Position numbers and translations under genes: made by a program. From positions 62,001 through 126,000 of the forward strand of contig NZ_JXTE01000002.1 in NCBI RefSeq assembly GCF_000972385.1: a DNA stretch of 64,000 nucleotides, written 5' to 3'. The DNA comes from Streptomyces sp. WM6386 (GTDB lineage: Bacteria; Actinomycetota; Actinomycetes; Streptomycetales; Streptomycetaceae). The notes beneath the pieces were generated by a model. It was not told where the DNA came from, ran no database searches, and saw only the letters and a program-made list of their open reading frames with translations. Below, piece after piece: positions 16,881 to 25,111 of this stretch (position 1 is the stretch's first letter; each line of letters opens with the position of its first letter).

Positions 16881-18395
16881 CTAGTACGAGAAAGCCATCG
16901 GCTTGTCGGCGTCACGTGTGTCGCCGCCGATCTTCGTGGGCGGGTTGCGGTCGGCCTCGGTGAGCTCGGGCGGGCCGGCCTTGATGTACTTCGCGAGCAG
17001 CTTGACCTCGACGACGGCAAGGATGGCGTACAGCGAGGTGAAGACGATCATCGAGGTGAGAACCTCGCCCTGGGAGACACCGGGTGAGACCGCGTCGCGG
17101 GTCTGCAGGACGCCGTAGACGACCCACGGCTGACGGCCCATCTCGGTGAAGATCCAGCCCCAGGAGTTGGCGATCAGTGGGAAGCCCATGGTGAGAACGG
17201 CGACGCGCCAGTACCACTTGGTCAGCTTCGGACCGAGGGCCTTCTTGGCCCTGGGCAGCAGTACGAGATGCGGCACCTCGTCGTCTGCGACCCTCAAGGC
17301 CTGCGGCAGCAGGAACTTCTTGCGGGTCAGCCACAGTCCGAGCAGACCGATCGCGAAGGACGTCATGCCGAAGCCGATCATCCAGCGGAAGCCCCAGTAG
17401 GCGACGGGGATGTTGGGCCGGTAGTCGCCGGGTCCGTACTTCTCCTGCTCGGCCTTGTTGACGTCGTTGATGCCCGGGACGTACGAGGTGAAATCGTCCT
17501 TGGCCAGGAAGGAGAGCAGTCCCGGGATCTCTATGGCGACCTTGTTGTGGCCCTTGTCGACGTCGCCGATGGCGAAGATCGAGAAGGGGGCCGGCTTCTC
17601 GCCGTCCCACAGCGCCTCGGCGGCGGCCATCTTCATCGGCTGCTGCTCGTACATGATCTTGCCGAGGGTGTCGCCGCTGATCGCGGTGAGCATGCCGCCG
17701 ATGACGACGGTGACCAGGCCGAGCCGCAGCGAGGTCTTCATGTCGCTGATGTGCTTCTTGCGCAGCAGGTGGAAGGCGGAGATGCCGACCATGAAGGCGC
17801 CACCGGTAAGGAACGCCGCCGAGAGGGTGTGGAAGGCCTGGGCGAGCGCGGTGTTCTGGGTGAGGACCAGCCAGAAGTCGGTGAGTTCGGCCCTGCCCTT
17901 CGCCTCGTTGATCCGGTAGCCGACCGGGTGCTGCATCCACGAGTTGGCCGCAAGGATGAAGTACGCCGACAGGATCGTGCCGACCGAGACCATCCAGATG
18001 CAGGCCAGGTGGATCTTCTTGGGCAGCTTGTCCCAGCCGAAGATCCACAGACCGATGAACGTCGACTCGAAGAAGAAGGCGATCAGGGCCTCGAAGGCGA
18101 GCGGGGCACCGAAGACGTCACCGACGAAACGCGAGTAGTCGGACCAGTTCATGCCGAACTGGAACTCCTGCACGATGCCGGTGACCACACCCATCGCGAT
18201 GTTGATCAGGAACAGCTTGCCCCAGAACTTCGTCGCCCTGAGGTACTTCTCCTTCTCCGTGCGCACCCAGGCGGTCTGCAGTCCGGCCGTGAGGGCGGCC
18301 AACGAGATCGTCAGGGGCACGAAGAGGAAGTGGTAGACGGTAGTGATGCCGAACTGCCAGCGCGCCAGTGTCTCCGGCGCCAGAGCCAGGTCCAC
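16881..18395 (-). CDS. cydA: Cytochrome bd oxidase subunit I
   Basis: A 504-residue CydA. The N terminus LARWQFGITTVYHFLFVPLT contains the conserved haem-ligand His near residue 19-20, and the family GWIFTEMGRQPW segment is present. The subunit carries haems b558, b595 and d and oxidises menaquinol. The GTG start was chosen because AAGGAG lies about 10 bases upstream and the protein then begins DLALAPETLARWQFG as in homologues; the longer frame is untranslated leader. A Rex operator lies 83 bases upstream, so transcription should rise when NADH accumulates under oxygen limitation. Confidence 0.95.
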   Translation of the reverse strand: MDLALAPETLARWQFGITTVYHFLFVPLTISLAALTAGLQTAWVRTEKEKYLRATKFWGKLFLINIAMGVVTGIVQEFQFGMNWSDYSRFVGDVFGAPLAFEALIAFFFESTFIGLWIFGWDKLPKKIHLACIWMVSVGTILSAYFILAANSWMQHPVGYRINEAKGRAELTDFWLVLTQNTALAQAFHTLSAAFLTGGAFMVGISAFHLLRKKHISDMKTSLRLGLVTVVIGGMLTAISGDTLGKIMYEQQPMKMAAAEALWDGEKPAPFSIFAIGDVDKGHNKVAIEIPGLLSFLAKDDFTSYVPGINDVNKAEQEKYGPGDYRPNIPVAYWGFRWMIGFGMTSFAIGLLGLWLTRKKFLLPQALRVADDEVPHLVLLPRAKKALGPKLTKWYWRVAVLTMGFPLIANSWGWIFTEMGRQPWVVYGVLQTRDAVSPGVSQGEVLTSMIVFTSLYAILAVVEVKLLAKYIKAGPPELTEADRNPPTKIGGDTRDADKPMAFSY

Positions 18396-18477
18396 GTCGT
18401 CAGGTCTCCTTAGGTCGCCGTGGTACGGCAGTTTGCCCCTTATGTCACACACATCATTGGAGCAACCGGGACACGCT

Positions 18478-18493
18478 TGTGAACGCGTTCACA
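18478..18493. promoter_or_regulatory. Rex operator (ROP) upstream of cydA
   Basis: TGTGAACGCGTTCACA, a perfect 16-bp palindrome identical to the published Streptomyces Rex operator. Rex represses cydABCD at low NADH/NAD+ ratio. It sits 83 bases upstream of the cydA start on the correct side. Confidence 0.93.
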
Positions 18494-18567
18494 TTCACAA
18501 GCCCAGTATGACGTACTGGTTTTCGACGAATGGCAGGGGGGTCGTGTCTCCTGCGTCACGTAAACGC

Positions 18568-18610
18568 GCACGGCGGCCACTTCAACATCTCGTTGAAGTG
18601 GCCGCCGTGC
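18568..18610 (-). terminator. Terminator after the hisC-type gene
   Basis: A 19-bp perfect stem (GCACGGCGGCCACTTCAAC on one side) with a 5-base loop, 20 bases past the stop of the aminotransferase gene. It separates that gene from the cyd promoter region. Confidence 0.85.
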
Positions 18611-18630
18611 GGCAGGTCTCCCACGGAGCT

Positions 18631-19710
18631 TCAGAGCTCCTTGCGGAACCCTTCCGCCACCTTCAGGAAGATGTCGTTCGCCTCGGTCTCCCCGACCGTC
18701 ACCCGCACGCCCTCACCAGGGAACGGCCGGACCACCACACCGTGCCGCTCGCACGCCGCGGCGAAGTCGACCGTGCGCTCCCCCAGCCGCAGCCACACGA
18801 AGTTGGCCTGGGTCTCGGGCACCGTCCAGCCCTGCCCCCGCAAGCCCTCGACCACCCGGTTGCGCTCACACACCAACGAGCCGACCCTGCCCAGCAGTTC
18901 GTCCTCGGCGCGCAGCGAGGCGATCGCCGCGTCCTGCGCGAGCTGGCTGACGCCGAAGGGCACCGCGGTCTTGCGCAGCGCCGCCGCCACCGGCTCGTGG
19001 GCGATCGCGAAGCCGACACGGAGACCGGCGAGACCGTACGCCTTGGAGAAGGTCCGCAGGACGCAGACGTTCGGGCGGTCGCGGTACAACTCGACGCCGT
19101 CCGGCACCTCGGCGTCCCGAATGAACTCCCGGTACGCCTCGTCCAGCACCACGAGCACATCGCTCGGCACCCGGTCGAGGAAGCGCTCCAGCTCGGCCCG
19201 CTTCACCACGGTGCCGGTCGGGTTGTTGGGGTTGCAGACGAAGACGATGCGCGTCCGGTCGGTGACGGCGTCGGCCATGGCGTCCAGGTCGTGCACATCG
19301 CCCGGCGTCAGCGGGACCTTCACCGAGGTCGCTCCGCTGATCTGCGCGATGATCGGGTACGCCTCGAAGGACCGCCAGGCGTAGATGACCTCGTCGCCCG
19401 GGCCCGAGGTCGCCTGGATGAGCTGCTGGGCGACACCGACCGAGCCGGTGCCGGTGGCCAGGTGGGAGAGCGGGACGCCGAAGCGCTCCGACAGCTCGTT
19501 CATCAGGCCTGTGCAAGCCATGTCCGGGTAGCGGTTGAAGGACGAGGCCGCGGCCGTGACGCTCTCCATCACACCCGGCAGCGGCGGATAGGGGTTCTCG
19601 TTGGAGGACAGCTTGTAGGCGACCGGGCCGCCGGCCGCTGCGGGCTTGCCCGGCTTGTAGGTGGGGATACCTTCCAGCTCGGCGCGCAGCTTGGGGCTCG
19701 TCTCGCTCAC
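18631..19710 (-). CDS. hisC: Histidinol-phosphate aminotransferase family protein
   Basis: A 359-residue fold-type I PLP aminotransferase. Landmarks are [10 protein letters not shown] near the N terminus, CNPNNPTG, the aspartate in LDEAYREF and the PLP lysine in [13 protein letters not shown]. The GTG start (VSETSPKLR) is well supported by GGAGG six bases upstream. HisC converts imidazole acetol phosphate to histidinol phosphate. The gene stands alone rather than in a his operon, and related enzymes act on phenylalanine or tyrosine, so it may be a paralogue (HisC2/Pat) rather than the main histidine enzyme. Confidence 0.87.
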   Translation of the reverse strand: MSETSPKLRAELEGIPTYKPGKPAAAGGPVAYKLSSNENPYPPLPGVMESVTAAASSFNRYPDMACTGLMNELSERFGVPLSHLATGTGSVGVAQQLIQATSGPGDEVIYAWRSFEAYPIIAQISGATSVKVPLTPGDVHDLDAMADAVTDRTRIVFVCNPNNPTGTVVKRAELERFLDRVPSDVLVVLDEAYREFIRDAEVPDGVELYRDRPNVCVLRTFSKAYGLAGLRVGFAIAHEPVAAALRKTAVPFGVSQLAQDAAIASLRAEDELLGRVGSLVCERNRVVEGLRGQGWTVPETQANFVWLRLGERTVDFAAACERHGVVVRPFPGEGVRVTVGETEANDIFLKVAEGFRKEL

Positions 19711-20111
19711 CGCAGTCCTCCTTGTGACCACCACCGGCTTCGAATACTCCTTACCTTATGAGGATTCGGCGCCGCTGCGTACAGGTGGGACGCAAACCTC
19801 ATCAGCCCCACTGGCATCAGGGGCATCACCGTACGAAGACAGACGAATCACAGGGCGCTCTCACATATATCTATGCGCCGGTGGCTCGCGCCGTGGCGCG
19901 CATCACCCGTGAAGGTGAGTTGAGACCTCTTCGAAACATCGGCGACTTGGCAGGCCCATGCGCGTCGACAAGTCACGTAGTGCCATTGGATCGTTCAACT
20001 CCCTTTCATTCACAGGATATTGACGGGGTATGACCATGCAGAAACGTGCCTGTCAACGCGTGCATATGCGCCCGCCCTACCCCACCGCCTGAGCCCTACT
20101 ATCGGCTCGCC
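19711..20111. other. 401-bp intergenic region between divergent genes
   Basis: Holds the leftward hisC-type promoter and the rightward LacI-regulator promoter. A+T-rich patches occur around 19740-19760 and 19980-20040. A TACTAT hexamer at 20097-20102 is a candidate -10 box 9 bases before the LacI-regulator ATG, which would give a nearly leaderless mRNA. No convincing gene or RNA was seen. Confidence 0.5.
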
Positions 20112-21224
20112 ATGACAGCAGCAGGGAAGCACCAGGTGAGCCGCGCGGAAACCTCACGTCGAGGCAGCCGGCCGGGCCGTGCGGGCATCAGAGACGTTGC
20201 CGCCGCCGCCGGAGTCTCCATCACGACCGTCTCTGACGCCCTCAACGGCAAAGGGCGGCTCCCGGACGCCACCCGCCGCCATGTCCGCGAGGTCGCCGAC
20301 CGGCTGGGTTATCGCCCGTCGGCGGCCGCCCGAACCCTCCGTACCGGAAAGTCGGGCCTCATCGGCCTCACCGTGACGACGTACGGGGATGAACCTTTCA
20401 CCTTCACGGAGTTCGCGTACTTCGCCGAGATGGCCCGGGCCGCCACCTCGGCGGCGCTCGCCCGCGGCTACGCGCTCGTCATCCTCCCCGCGACCTCGCG
20501 CCACGACGTGTGGTCGAACGTCGCCCTGGACGGGACGGTCGTCATCGACCCGTCAGACCAGGACCCGGTGGTCAGCGAACTCGTCCGGCAGGGTTTACCG
20601 GTCGTCTCCGACGGCCGCCCAGCCGGCTCGCTGCCGGTCACCGCGTGGGTCGACAACGACCACGAGGCCGCCGTACTCGGCATCCTCGACCACCTGGCCG
20701 ACGCCGGCGCCCGCCGCATCGGCCTGCTGACGGGGACGTCGACAGACACGTACACCCATCTGTCCACCACGGCGTATCTGCGCTGGTGCGAGCGGGTCGG
20801 CCAGGATCCGGTGTACGAGTCCTACCCCGCGCACGATCCGTGCGCGGGCGCCGTCGCCGCCGACCGGCTGCTGGCCCGGCCGGACCGTCCTGACGCGGTC
20901 TACGGGCTGTTCGACCCGAACGGCACCGACCTGCTCGCCGCCGCCCGCCGCTACGGGCTGCGGGTACCGGACGACCTGCTTCTGGTCTGCTGCAGCGAGT
21001 CCACCGTGTACGCCAGCACCGAACCGCCCATCACCACGCTCTCGCTGAAGCCGAGGCGTATCGGCACGGCGGTGGTCCAGCTCCTCATCGACGCCATCGA
21101 GGGGGTCGAATCGGACCAACCGGTCGAGCAGGTGATACCGACGGAGTTGATCGTGCGTACCTCGTCCGAGCGCCGTCCTCCCCGGACGACCGTCAGTCCG
21201 CCCCGGTCGCCCGAGGAGGAGTAG
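20112..21224 (+). CDS. LacI family transcriptional regulator with a TTA codon
   Basis: A 370-residue LacI/GalR regulator. The helix-turn-helix and hinge are clear near residues 22-70 (GIRDVAAAAGVSITTVSDALNGKGRLPDATR in two overlapping blocks), followed by a periplasmic-binding-protein-like effector domain. The codon for Leu in VRQGLPVV is TTA (20595-20597), which in Streptomyces needs the bldA tRNA and so restricts translation to late growth. No sugar transport genes are adjacent, so the effector and target operon are unknown. The start at MTAAGKHQV was chosen because upstream sequence is non-coding in character. Confidence 0.88.
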   Translation: MTAAGKHQVSRAETSRRGSRPGRAGIRDVAAAAGVSITTVSDALNGKGRLPDATRRHVREVADRLGYRPSAAARTLRTGKSGLIGLTVTTYGDEPFTFTEFAYFAEMARAATSAALARGYALVILPATSRHDVWSNVALDGTVVIDPSDQDPVVSELVRQGLPVVSDGRPAGSLPVTAWVDNDHEAAVLGILDHLADAGARRIGLLTGTSTDTYTHLSTTAYLRWCERVGQDPVYESYPAHDPCAGAVAADRLLARPDRPDAVYGLFDPNGTDLLAAARRYGLRVPDDLLLVCCSESTVYASTEPPITTLSLKPRRIGTAVVQLLIDAIEGVESDQPVEQVIPTELIVRTSSERRPPRTTVSPPRSPEEE

Positions 21225-21425
21225 GACGAGGGCCGTCAGCAGGCGGCACAGGCCCTGCCCAATCGGGGCGAAAGCCGCGGTGAACAGGAGTCTTGCTCCG
21301 ATTCACCACCCCTGGGTCATCACATGGCGCGATCCGCATTCCTATGATGGGCCCACGACACCGCGGGCCGCTGCGACCAGGCAGTCCGAAGCGGTGCAGA
21401 TGCGGCGTGATGGTGGAGGGGTCTG

Positions 21426-22496
21426 ATGACTCAGGGGGCCGGTCAGGGACCCGAGGCGGAGCGGACGGCGACGTTGCGCGACTTCCGGGTACCCGCGTAC
21501 GTCCACGAGACCGGCCCGTACGGCCACAGCGCGCACCCCGGCGACGTCGTACCGGCGCACGAGGCGGACTACCCGGAGGGGTACACGCCCACCGAGCGCA
21601 ACCTGCCGGTCGTCAACCGAGGGGACACGCTTCAGGTGGCCGTCGACCCCGCGGCGGTCCCGCGGGCCGTCGTCGGGCCGGGTGCGCTGTTCGTCGTCGG
21701 TGACGTCCACGGCTATCTCGACGAGCTGGTGGCCGCCCTCCAGGAGAAGGGCCTCGTCGACGCCGCGGGCAACTGGTGCGCGGGCACCGCCCGGCTGTGG
21801 TTCCTCGGCGACTTCACCGACCGCGGCCCGGACGGCATCGGCGTCATCGACCTCGTGATGCGGCTGTCCGCCGAGGCCGCCGCGGCCGGCGGCTACTGCA
21901 AGGCCCTCATGGGCAACCACGAGCTGCTGCTGCTCGGCGCCAAGCGGTTCGGCGACACTCCCGTCAACTCCGGTGCGGGCACCGCCACCTTCCAGGCGGC
22001 CTGGCTGCTCAACGGCGGGCAGAAGACCGACATGGACCGTCTCCAGGACCACCACCTCCAGTGGATGGCCCGCCTCGACGCCATGGAGGAGGTCGACGGG
22101 CACCTGCTCGTCCACTCGGACACCACCGCCTACCTCGACTACGGCGACTCGATCGAGGCGGTCAACGACACCGTCCGCGAGACGATCACGCGCAACGACG
22201 CGGACGAGGTGTGGGATCTGTTCCGTAAGTTCACCAAGCGCTTCTCCTTCCGCGACGAGGGCGGCGCCGACCATGTGCGGTCCCTGCTCGACACGTACGG
22301 CGGCACGCGGATCGTTCACGGTCACAGCCCGATCCCCTACCTGCTGGGCGAGGTCGGCTCGGAGGACGGCGAGGACTCGTCGGGTCCGCTGGTCGAGGGA
22401 CCGCACGTCTACGCCGAGGGGCTGGCCATCGCGATGGACGGCGGTGTGACCATGGCCGGAAAGCTGCTGGTCCAGCAACTGCCGCTGGATATCTGA
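21426..22496 (+). CDS. Calcineurin-like metallophosphoesterase
   Basis: A 356-residue protein with the full metallophosphoesterase motif series: GDVHG, GDFTDRG, GNHE, LLVHSD and VHGHSP, which supply the Asp, Asn and His ligands of a two-metal centre. The first about 85 residues are a variable lead-in without metal ligands. The spacing resembles Ser/Thr phosphatase (PPP)-like and Shelphs-type proteins. No signal peptide is visible, so it is probably cytoplasmic. Substrate unknown. GGAGGGG lies just before the ATG. Confidence 0.9.
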   Translation: MTQGAGQGPEAERTATLRDFRVPAYVHETGPYGHSAHPGDVVPAHEADYPEGYTPTERNLPVVNRGDTLQVAVDPAAVPRAVVGPGALFVVGDVHGYLDELVAALQEKGLVDAAGNWCAGTARLWFLGDFTDRGPDGIGVIDLVMRLSAEAAAAGGYCKALMGNHELLLLGAKRFGDTPVNSGAGTATFQAAWLLNGGQKTDMDRLQDHHLQWMARLDAMEEVDGHLLVHSDTTAYLDYGDSIEAVNDTVRETITRNDADEVWDLFRKFTKRFSFRDEGGADHVRSLLDTYGGTRIVHGHSPIPYLLGEVGSEDGEDSSGPLVEGPHVYAEGLAIAMDGGVTMAGKLLVQQLPLDI

Positions 22497-22696
22497 ACGT
22501 TCACGGGGCAGACGATCCCCCATGCCGGACTGAGCAAGAAACGACGCAGGCCAGGGCCCAATTTCTGGAAACCCCCTGTCACCGTGTGCCGTCGCCGCTC
22601 TACCATCGGCTTATCCGTAGCAGGCTCCCCTCCGTTTCTGCCCGACGGCTCACAGTCATGCGAGCCCCAAGCCCTACGGAGCATCGGGGGATGCAC

Positions 22697-23557
22697 ATGA
22701 ACAGCGTTCCGCAGCACCTGCTGATCGAGGACCGCCAGGAGTACGAGCGGATCCTCGATGAGGCGCTGCGCTCCGCCCCACACCGCCCAGAACTGGCCGC
22801 TGTGGGACAGCGGCTCAATCCCGAACAGCTGCGCACCATGGCGCTCAACGCCACCGCGATCATCACGGCGGCCGCGGCGACCGAGTACCAGCACTACGTG
22901 AAGGTCCGCGAGGAACTGCGCCAACCGGCGCCGTCCACCCCGTCGTCCGTCCGTGAAACCGGCTCTGCCGAGCCGGGCTCGGGCGCGGTGGGGCTCGCCG
23001 CCACCATGGGAGAGGTCGCCGAGACCGCCGGCGCGGGCGCCGTCGCCGTCGCCGCGGTCCTGACGCCCGTCCTCGCCGGAACCGCCGCGGCGATCTTCCT
23101 GCTGGTGGGGTACATCCTGAAAATGCTGGACCCCCAACCGGCGTTCGCCCAGACCATGCTGACCACCGGTTGGGTGTTCGGCGCGGTGACCGCGCTCGCG
23201 ATCCTGGTCGCCGCGGTCGGCCTCCTGCTCACCGCCCTGCGCAACCGGCCCTCGCTGGACACCGGGCCGTACGGCGAGCTGAGCGGGGAAGTGGCCCGGG
23301 CCAGGGAAGCCTGGCGCGAGGCCCTGTTGGAGCGGGGTGTCCTGCCCTTCCTGCGGGACGCGCTGGCCGACCCCGGCACCGCGGCCGCCCTGCACCGCCC
23401 TGCACCGCCCGCGCCGACCAGCCGTATGCCGAACCTCGGCTACGGCCGTCCGGGCTTCAGCAGCCCGGACGACGGCTCCTCCGGACCCCGGCCCAGCTTC
23501 ACGAGCCCGGACTACAGCAGCCCGGACTTCGGCGGCCCGGAGCATCAGCCGGAGTAA
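22697..23557 (+). CDS. Membrane protein of unknown function
   Basis: A 286-residue protein not recognised as a named family. Residues 1-85 are helical and charged. An Ala/Gly/Val-rich segment and a first membrane helix follow (around AGTAAAIFLLVGYILKML), then a second (VFGAVTALAILVAAVGLLLTAL). The last about 50 residues are Pro/Ser/Gly-rich with repeated SSPD-type units (FSSPDDG, FTSPDYS, FSSPDFG pattern). A GGGGG run six bases upstream supports this ATG over one six bases earlier. Confidence 0.72.
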   Translation: MNSVPQHLLIEDRQEYERILDEALRSAPHRPELAAVGQRLNPEQLRTMALNATAIITAAAATEYQHYVKVREELRQPAPSTPSSVRETGSAEPGSGAVGLAATMGEVAETAGAGAVAVAAVLTPVLAGTAAAIFLLVGYILKMLDPQPAFAQTMLTTGWVFGAVTALAILVAAVGLLLTALRNRPSLDTGPYGELSGEVARAREAWREALLERGVLPFLRDALADPGTAAALHRPAPPAPTSRMPNLGYGRPGFSSPDDGSSGPRPSFTSPDYSSPDFGGPEHQPE

Positions 23558-23560
23558 CCC

Positions 23561-23614
23561 CCGGCTTGCGCCCCTCACCGCGGGGAAACCCGCCTTCGGG
23601 GGCGCGCAAGCCGG
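23561..23614 (+). terminator. Imperfect terminator-like stem-loop
   Basis: The arm CCGGCTTGCGCCCC at 23561-23574 pairs with a complementary arm ending CGCAAGCCGG at 23614, with a small bulge and an inner GC-rich hairpin. It begins a few bases after the membrane-protein stop. Confidence 0.6.
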
Positions 23615-23677
23615 TTGTCCGGCGCCTCACGGACCCCGGACGACCTGCGCCTCCCGCCTTCCCCGACGGGTCTCCGC

Positions 23678-23806
23678 TCAGTCGGCGAGCGGCAGATACA
23701 CCCGGTTCCCCGCGGCCGCGAACTCCTTCGACTTCTGGGCCATGCCCTCCTCGATCTCTTCCTGGTTCCCGCCGTGTCGGCGGCGGATGTCCTGGGAGAT
23801 CTTCAT
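23678..23806 (-). pseudogene. Displaced 3' tail of thiC (43 codons including stop)
   Basis: The minus strand reads [20 protein letters not shown], continues with [20 protein letters not shown] and ends AD-stop. This is the normal C terminus of a Streptomyces ThiC (from memory), and lines up with the tail of the intact thiC 2.7 kb to the right. Homology begins exactly at the ATG in the shared octamer ATCTTCAT and stops dead upstream of it. It has no start region of its own and is surely not expressed as ThiC. It looks like the ancestral thiC 3' end left behind when foreign DNA replaced the tail. Confidence 0.8.
23715..23738. repeat. Left copy of a 24-bp direct repeat in the two thiC tails
   Basis: Identical to 26418-26441 (core CGCGAACTCCTTCGACTT). 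It encodes the KSKEFAA region in both tails. It may be an attachment-site relic, or simply conserved coding sequence. Confidence 0.55.
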
Positions 23807-23944
23807 GGACGACAACACAAGTCATGATGCCCCCCGCTGCTCTAGGAGGTCGATCACTTCGTGGCCAGGAAACGGTGGTATACCCATGCCATCTACTGCC
23901 GAGTGACATAAGGAGGCTTCTGAGGTTTTCGCTTCGGGGTGACG

Positions 23945-24565
23945 TCATGGCGGAGCCAGTGTGAGGCCAGTCTCGGCGATGAAGCCGTCGAGCAGATCGG
24001 GTCGGTACTGGATCCGCTTCAACCGGGTGCGGGCCAGATCGGCGAGGGCGTCGACGGTGCAGGCGGCGAGGTTGCCCAGGTCGTTCTTCAGGTTCGCCCA
24101 CACGCCCTCGGCCGGGTTCAGATCCGGCGAGTACGGCGGGAAACGGAAGACGGTCAACCACGGCTTCCGGGCTGCCAGCAGCTCGCGCATCAGAGTGTCC
24201 TTGTGCTGGGTGGAGTTGTCCCACAGCAACACGATGTGCCCGCCCAGTTGCTGGCGAGTGGCATCCAGCAGCACGGCGAAGTCCCGCTCACGAAAGCCGC
24301 TCTTCTCACCGCGGCGGCCGGAGTGGTGGACCAGCATCCGGTAGATCAGCCGGGTCCGCTCGCCGGGTTTCGCGCACACCAGGCCTGCCAGCGAGACCCT
24401 CCCCGAACCTTTGCCTGACACGCGCACCACGGGCGGCACACCCATACGGGACCAGGTACGGGCCTTGGGCGGACGAAGCGACTGCCCCGACTCGTCCTCG
24501 AAGACCAGCCACGCACCCTGCTCCCTCACCTTCCTTCCACGCGCGGCCAGGTCTCCCGCCACCAC
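23945..24565 (-). CDS. IS630 family transposase, DDE catalytic part (OrfB)
   Basis: About 206 residues covering the catalytic core. The acidic triad lies in FEDESG, LLWDNSTQHK and SPDLNPAEGVWANLK, the last with the D-E spacing of the IS630/Tc1 superfamily. No good ribosome site precedes any start; it overlaps OrfA by 40 bases in a different frame around a GGAAGGAAGG run, so it is probably made as a fusion by ribosomal frameshifting, or the frames were separated by mutation. The stop is at the left inverted repeat. Confidence 0.85.
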   Translation of the reverse strand: MVAGDLAARGRKVREQGAWLVFEDESGQSLRPPKARTWSRMGVPPVVRVSGKGSGRVSLAGLVCAKPGERTRLIYRMLVHHSGRRGEKSGFRERDFAVLLDATRQQLGGHIVLLWDNSTQHKDTLMRELLAARKPWLTVFRFPPYSPDLNPAEGVWANLKNDLGNLAACTVDALADLARTRLKRIQYRPDLLDGFIAETGLTLAPP

Positions 24566-25020
24566 GTCGCCACCTGCTCCTCGTCACGCTCGGCCGCCCG
24601 GTGCACCGGGACCTGCACCGAGAAACCCATCTGCCGCAGGATCCTGGACAGTTGAGGCTGACTGAAGCGCACGTGAAAACGGCGGGCGATGAGCACCGAG
24701 ACCCTGGCAAGCGTCCACCGCTGGTCCTCCGCCCAGCCATGCGCAGCCGGCCCCTGCTCCAACGCGCGAGCCAGCCAGGCCCGCCAGGCCGGCTGCATCC
24801 GGGACGCCATCCCCGAGGGTCCTTTGGACCGCAGGGCGTCCCTGCCGCCCTCCCTCCAGGCGGCATGCCAGGCATAGGCCGACTTCCGCGACACCCGTAA
24901 CGCCCGTGCGACCTGCGGCGGCCGCATACCGACAGCGAACATCTCGGCGGCCTGGAACCGCACCCGCTCCCGCCGGGCCCGCTCCACCGCGGTCAGGCCA
25001 CCCCCATCGGGATACCTCAT
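24526..25020 (-). CDS. IS630 family transposase, DNA-binding part (OrfA)
   Basis: 164 residues with a helix-turn-helix (MRPPQVARALRVSRKSAYAW, about residues 32-51) and a second winged-helix-like region (RFSQPQLSRILRQMGFSV), the standard N-terminal half of IS630 transposases. It binds the terminal inverted repeats. The frame ends within OrfB. One TTA leucine codon (24898-24900) is present, so full expression may depend on bldA. Confidence 0.85.
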   Translation of the reverse strand: MRYPDGGGLTAVERARRERVRFQAAEMFAVGMRPPQVARALRVSRKSAYAWHAAWREGGRDALRSKGPSGMASRMQPAWRAWLARALEQGPAAHGWAEDQRWTLARVSVLIARRFHVRFSQPQLSRILRQMGFSVQVPVHRAAERDEEQVATWWRETWPRVEGR

Positions 25021-25111
25021 GACACCGGACTACACCCACCCGCAGAGGCCACGTCACCCCGAAGCGAAAACCTCAGTTGCTCCCCAGCCGCCTATTACGC
25101 GCCCAGGGAAA

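Larger units (their letters stand above)
23920..25076 (-). mobile_element. IS630-type insertion sequence, 1157 bp
   Basis: Bounded by perfect 26-bp terminal inverted repeats (23920-23945 and 25051-25076; outer bases CTGAGGTTTTCGCTTCGGGG). Inside are two overlapping leftward frames that together make a helix-turn-helix plus DDE transposase. A canonical TA target duplication is not visible; the flanks are TT on each side. Perfect ends suggest recent arrival. Confidence 0.88.

Noticed and set aside
23558..23620. tRNA-like folding downstream of the membrane-protein gene as an integration site
   Set aside because: Stem-loop only; no TPsiC arm or anticodon loop consensus was found.
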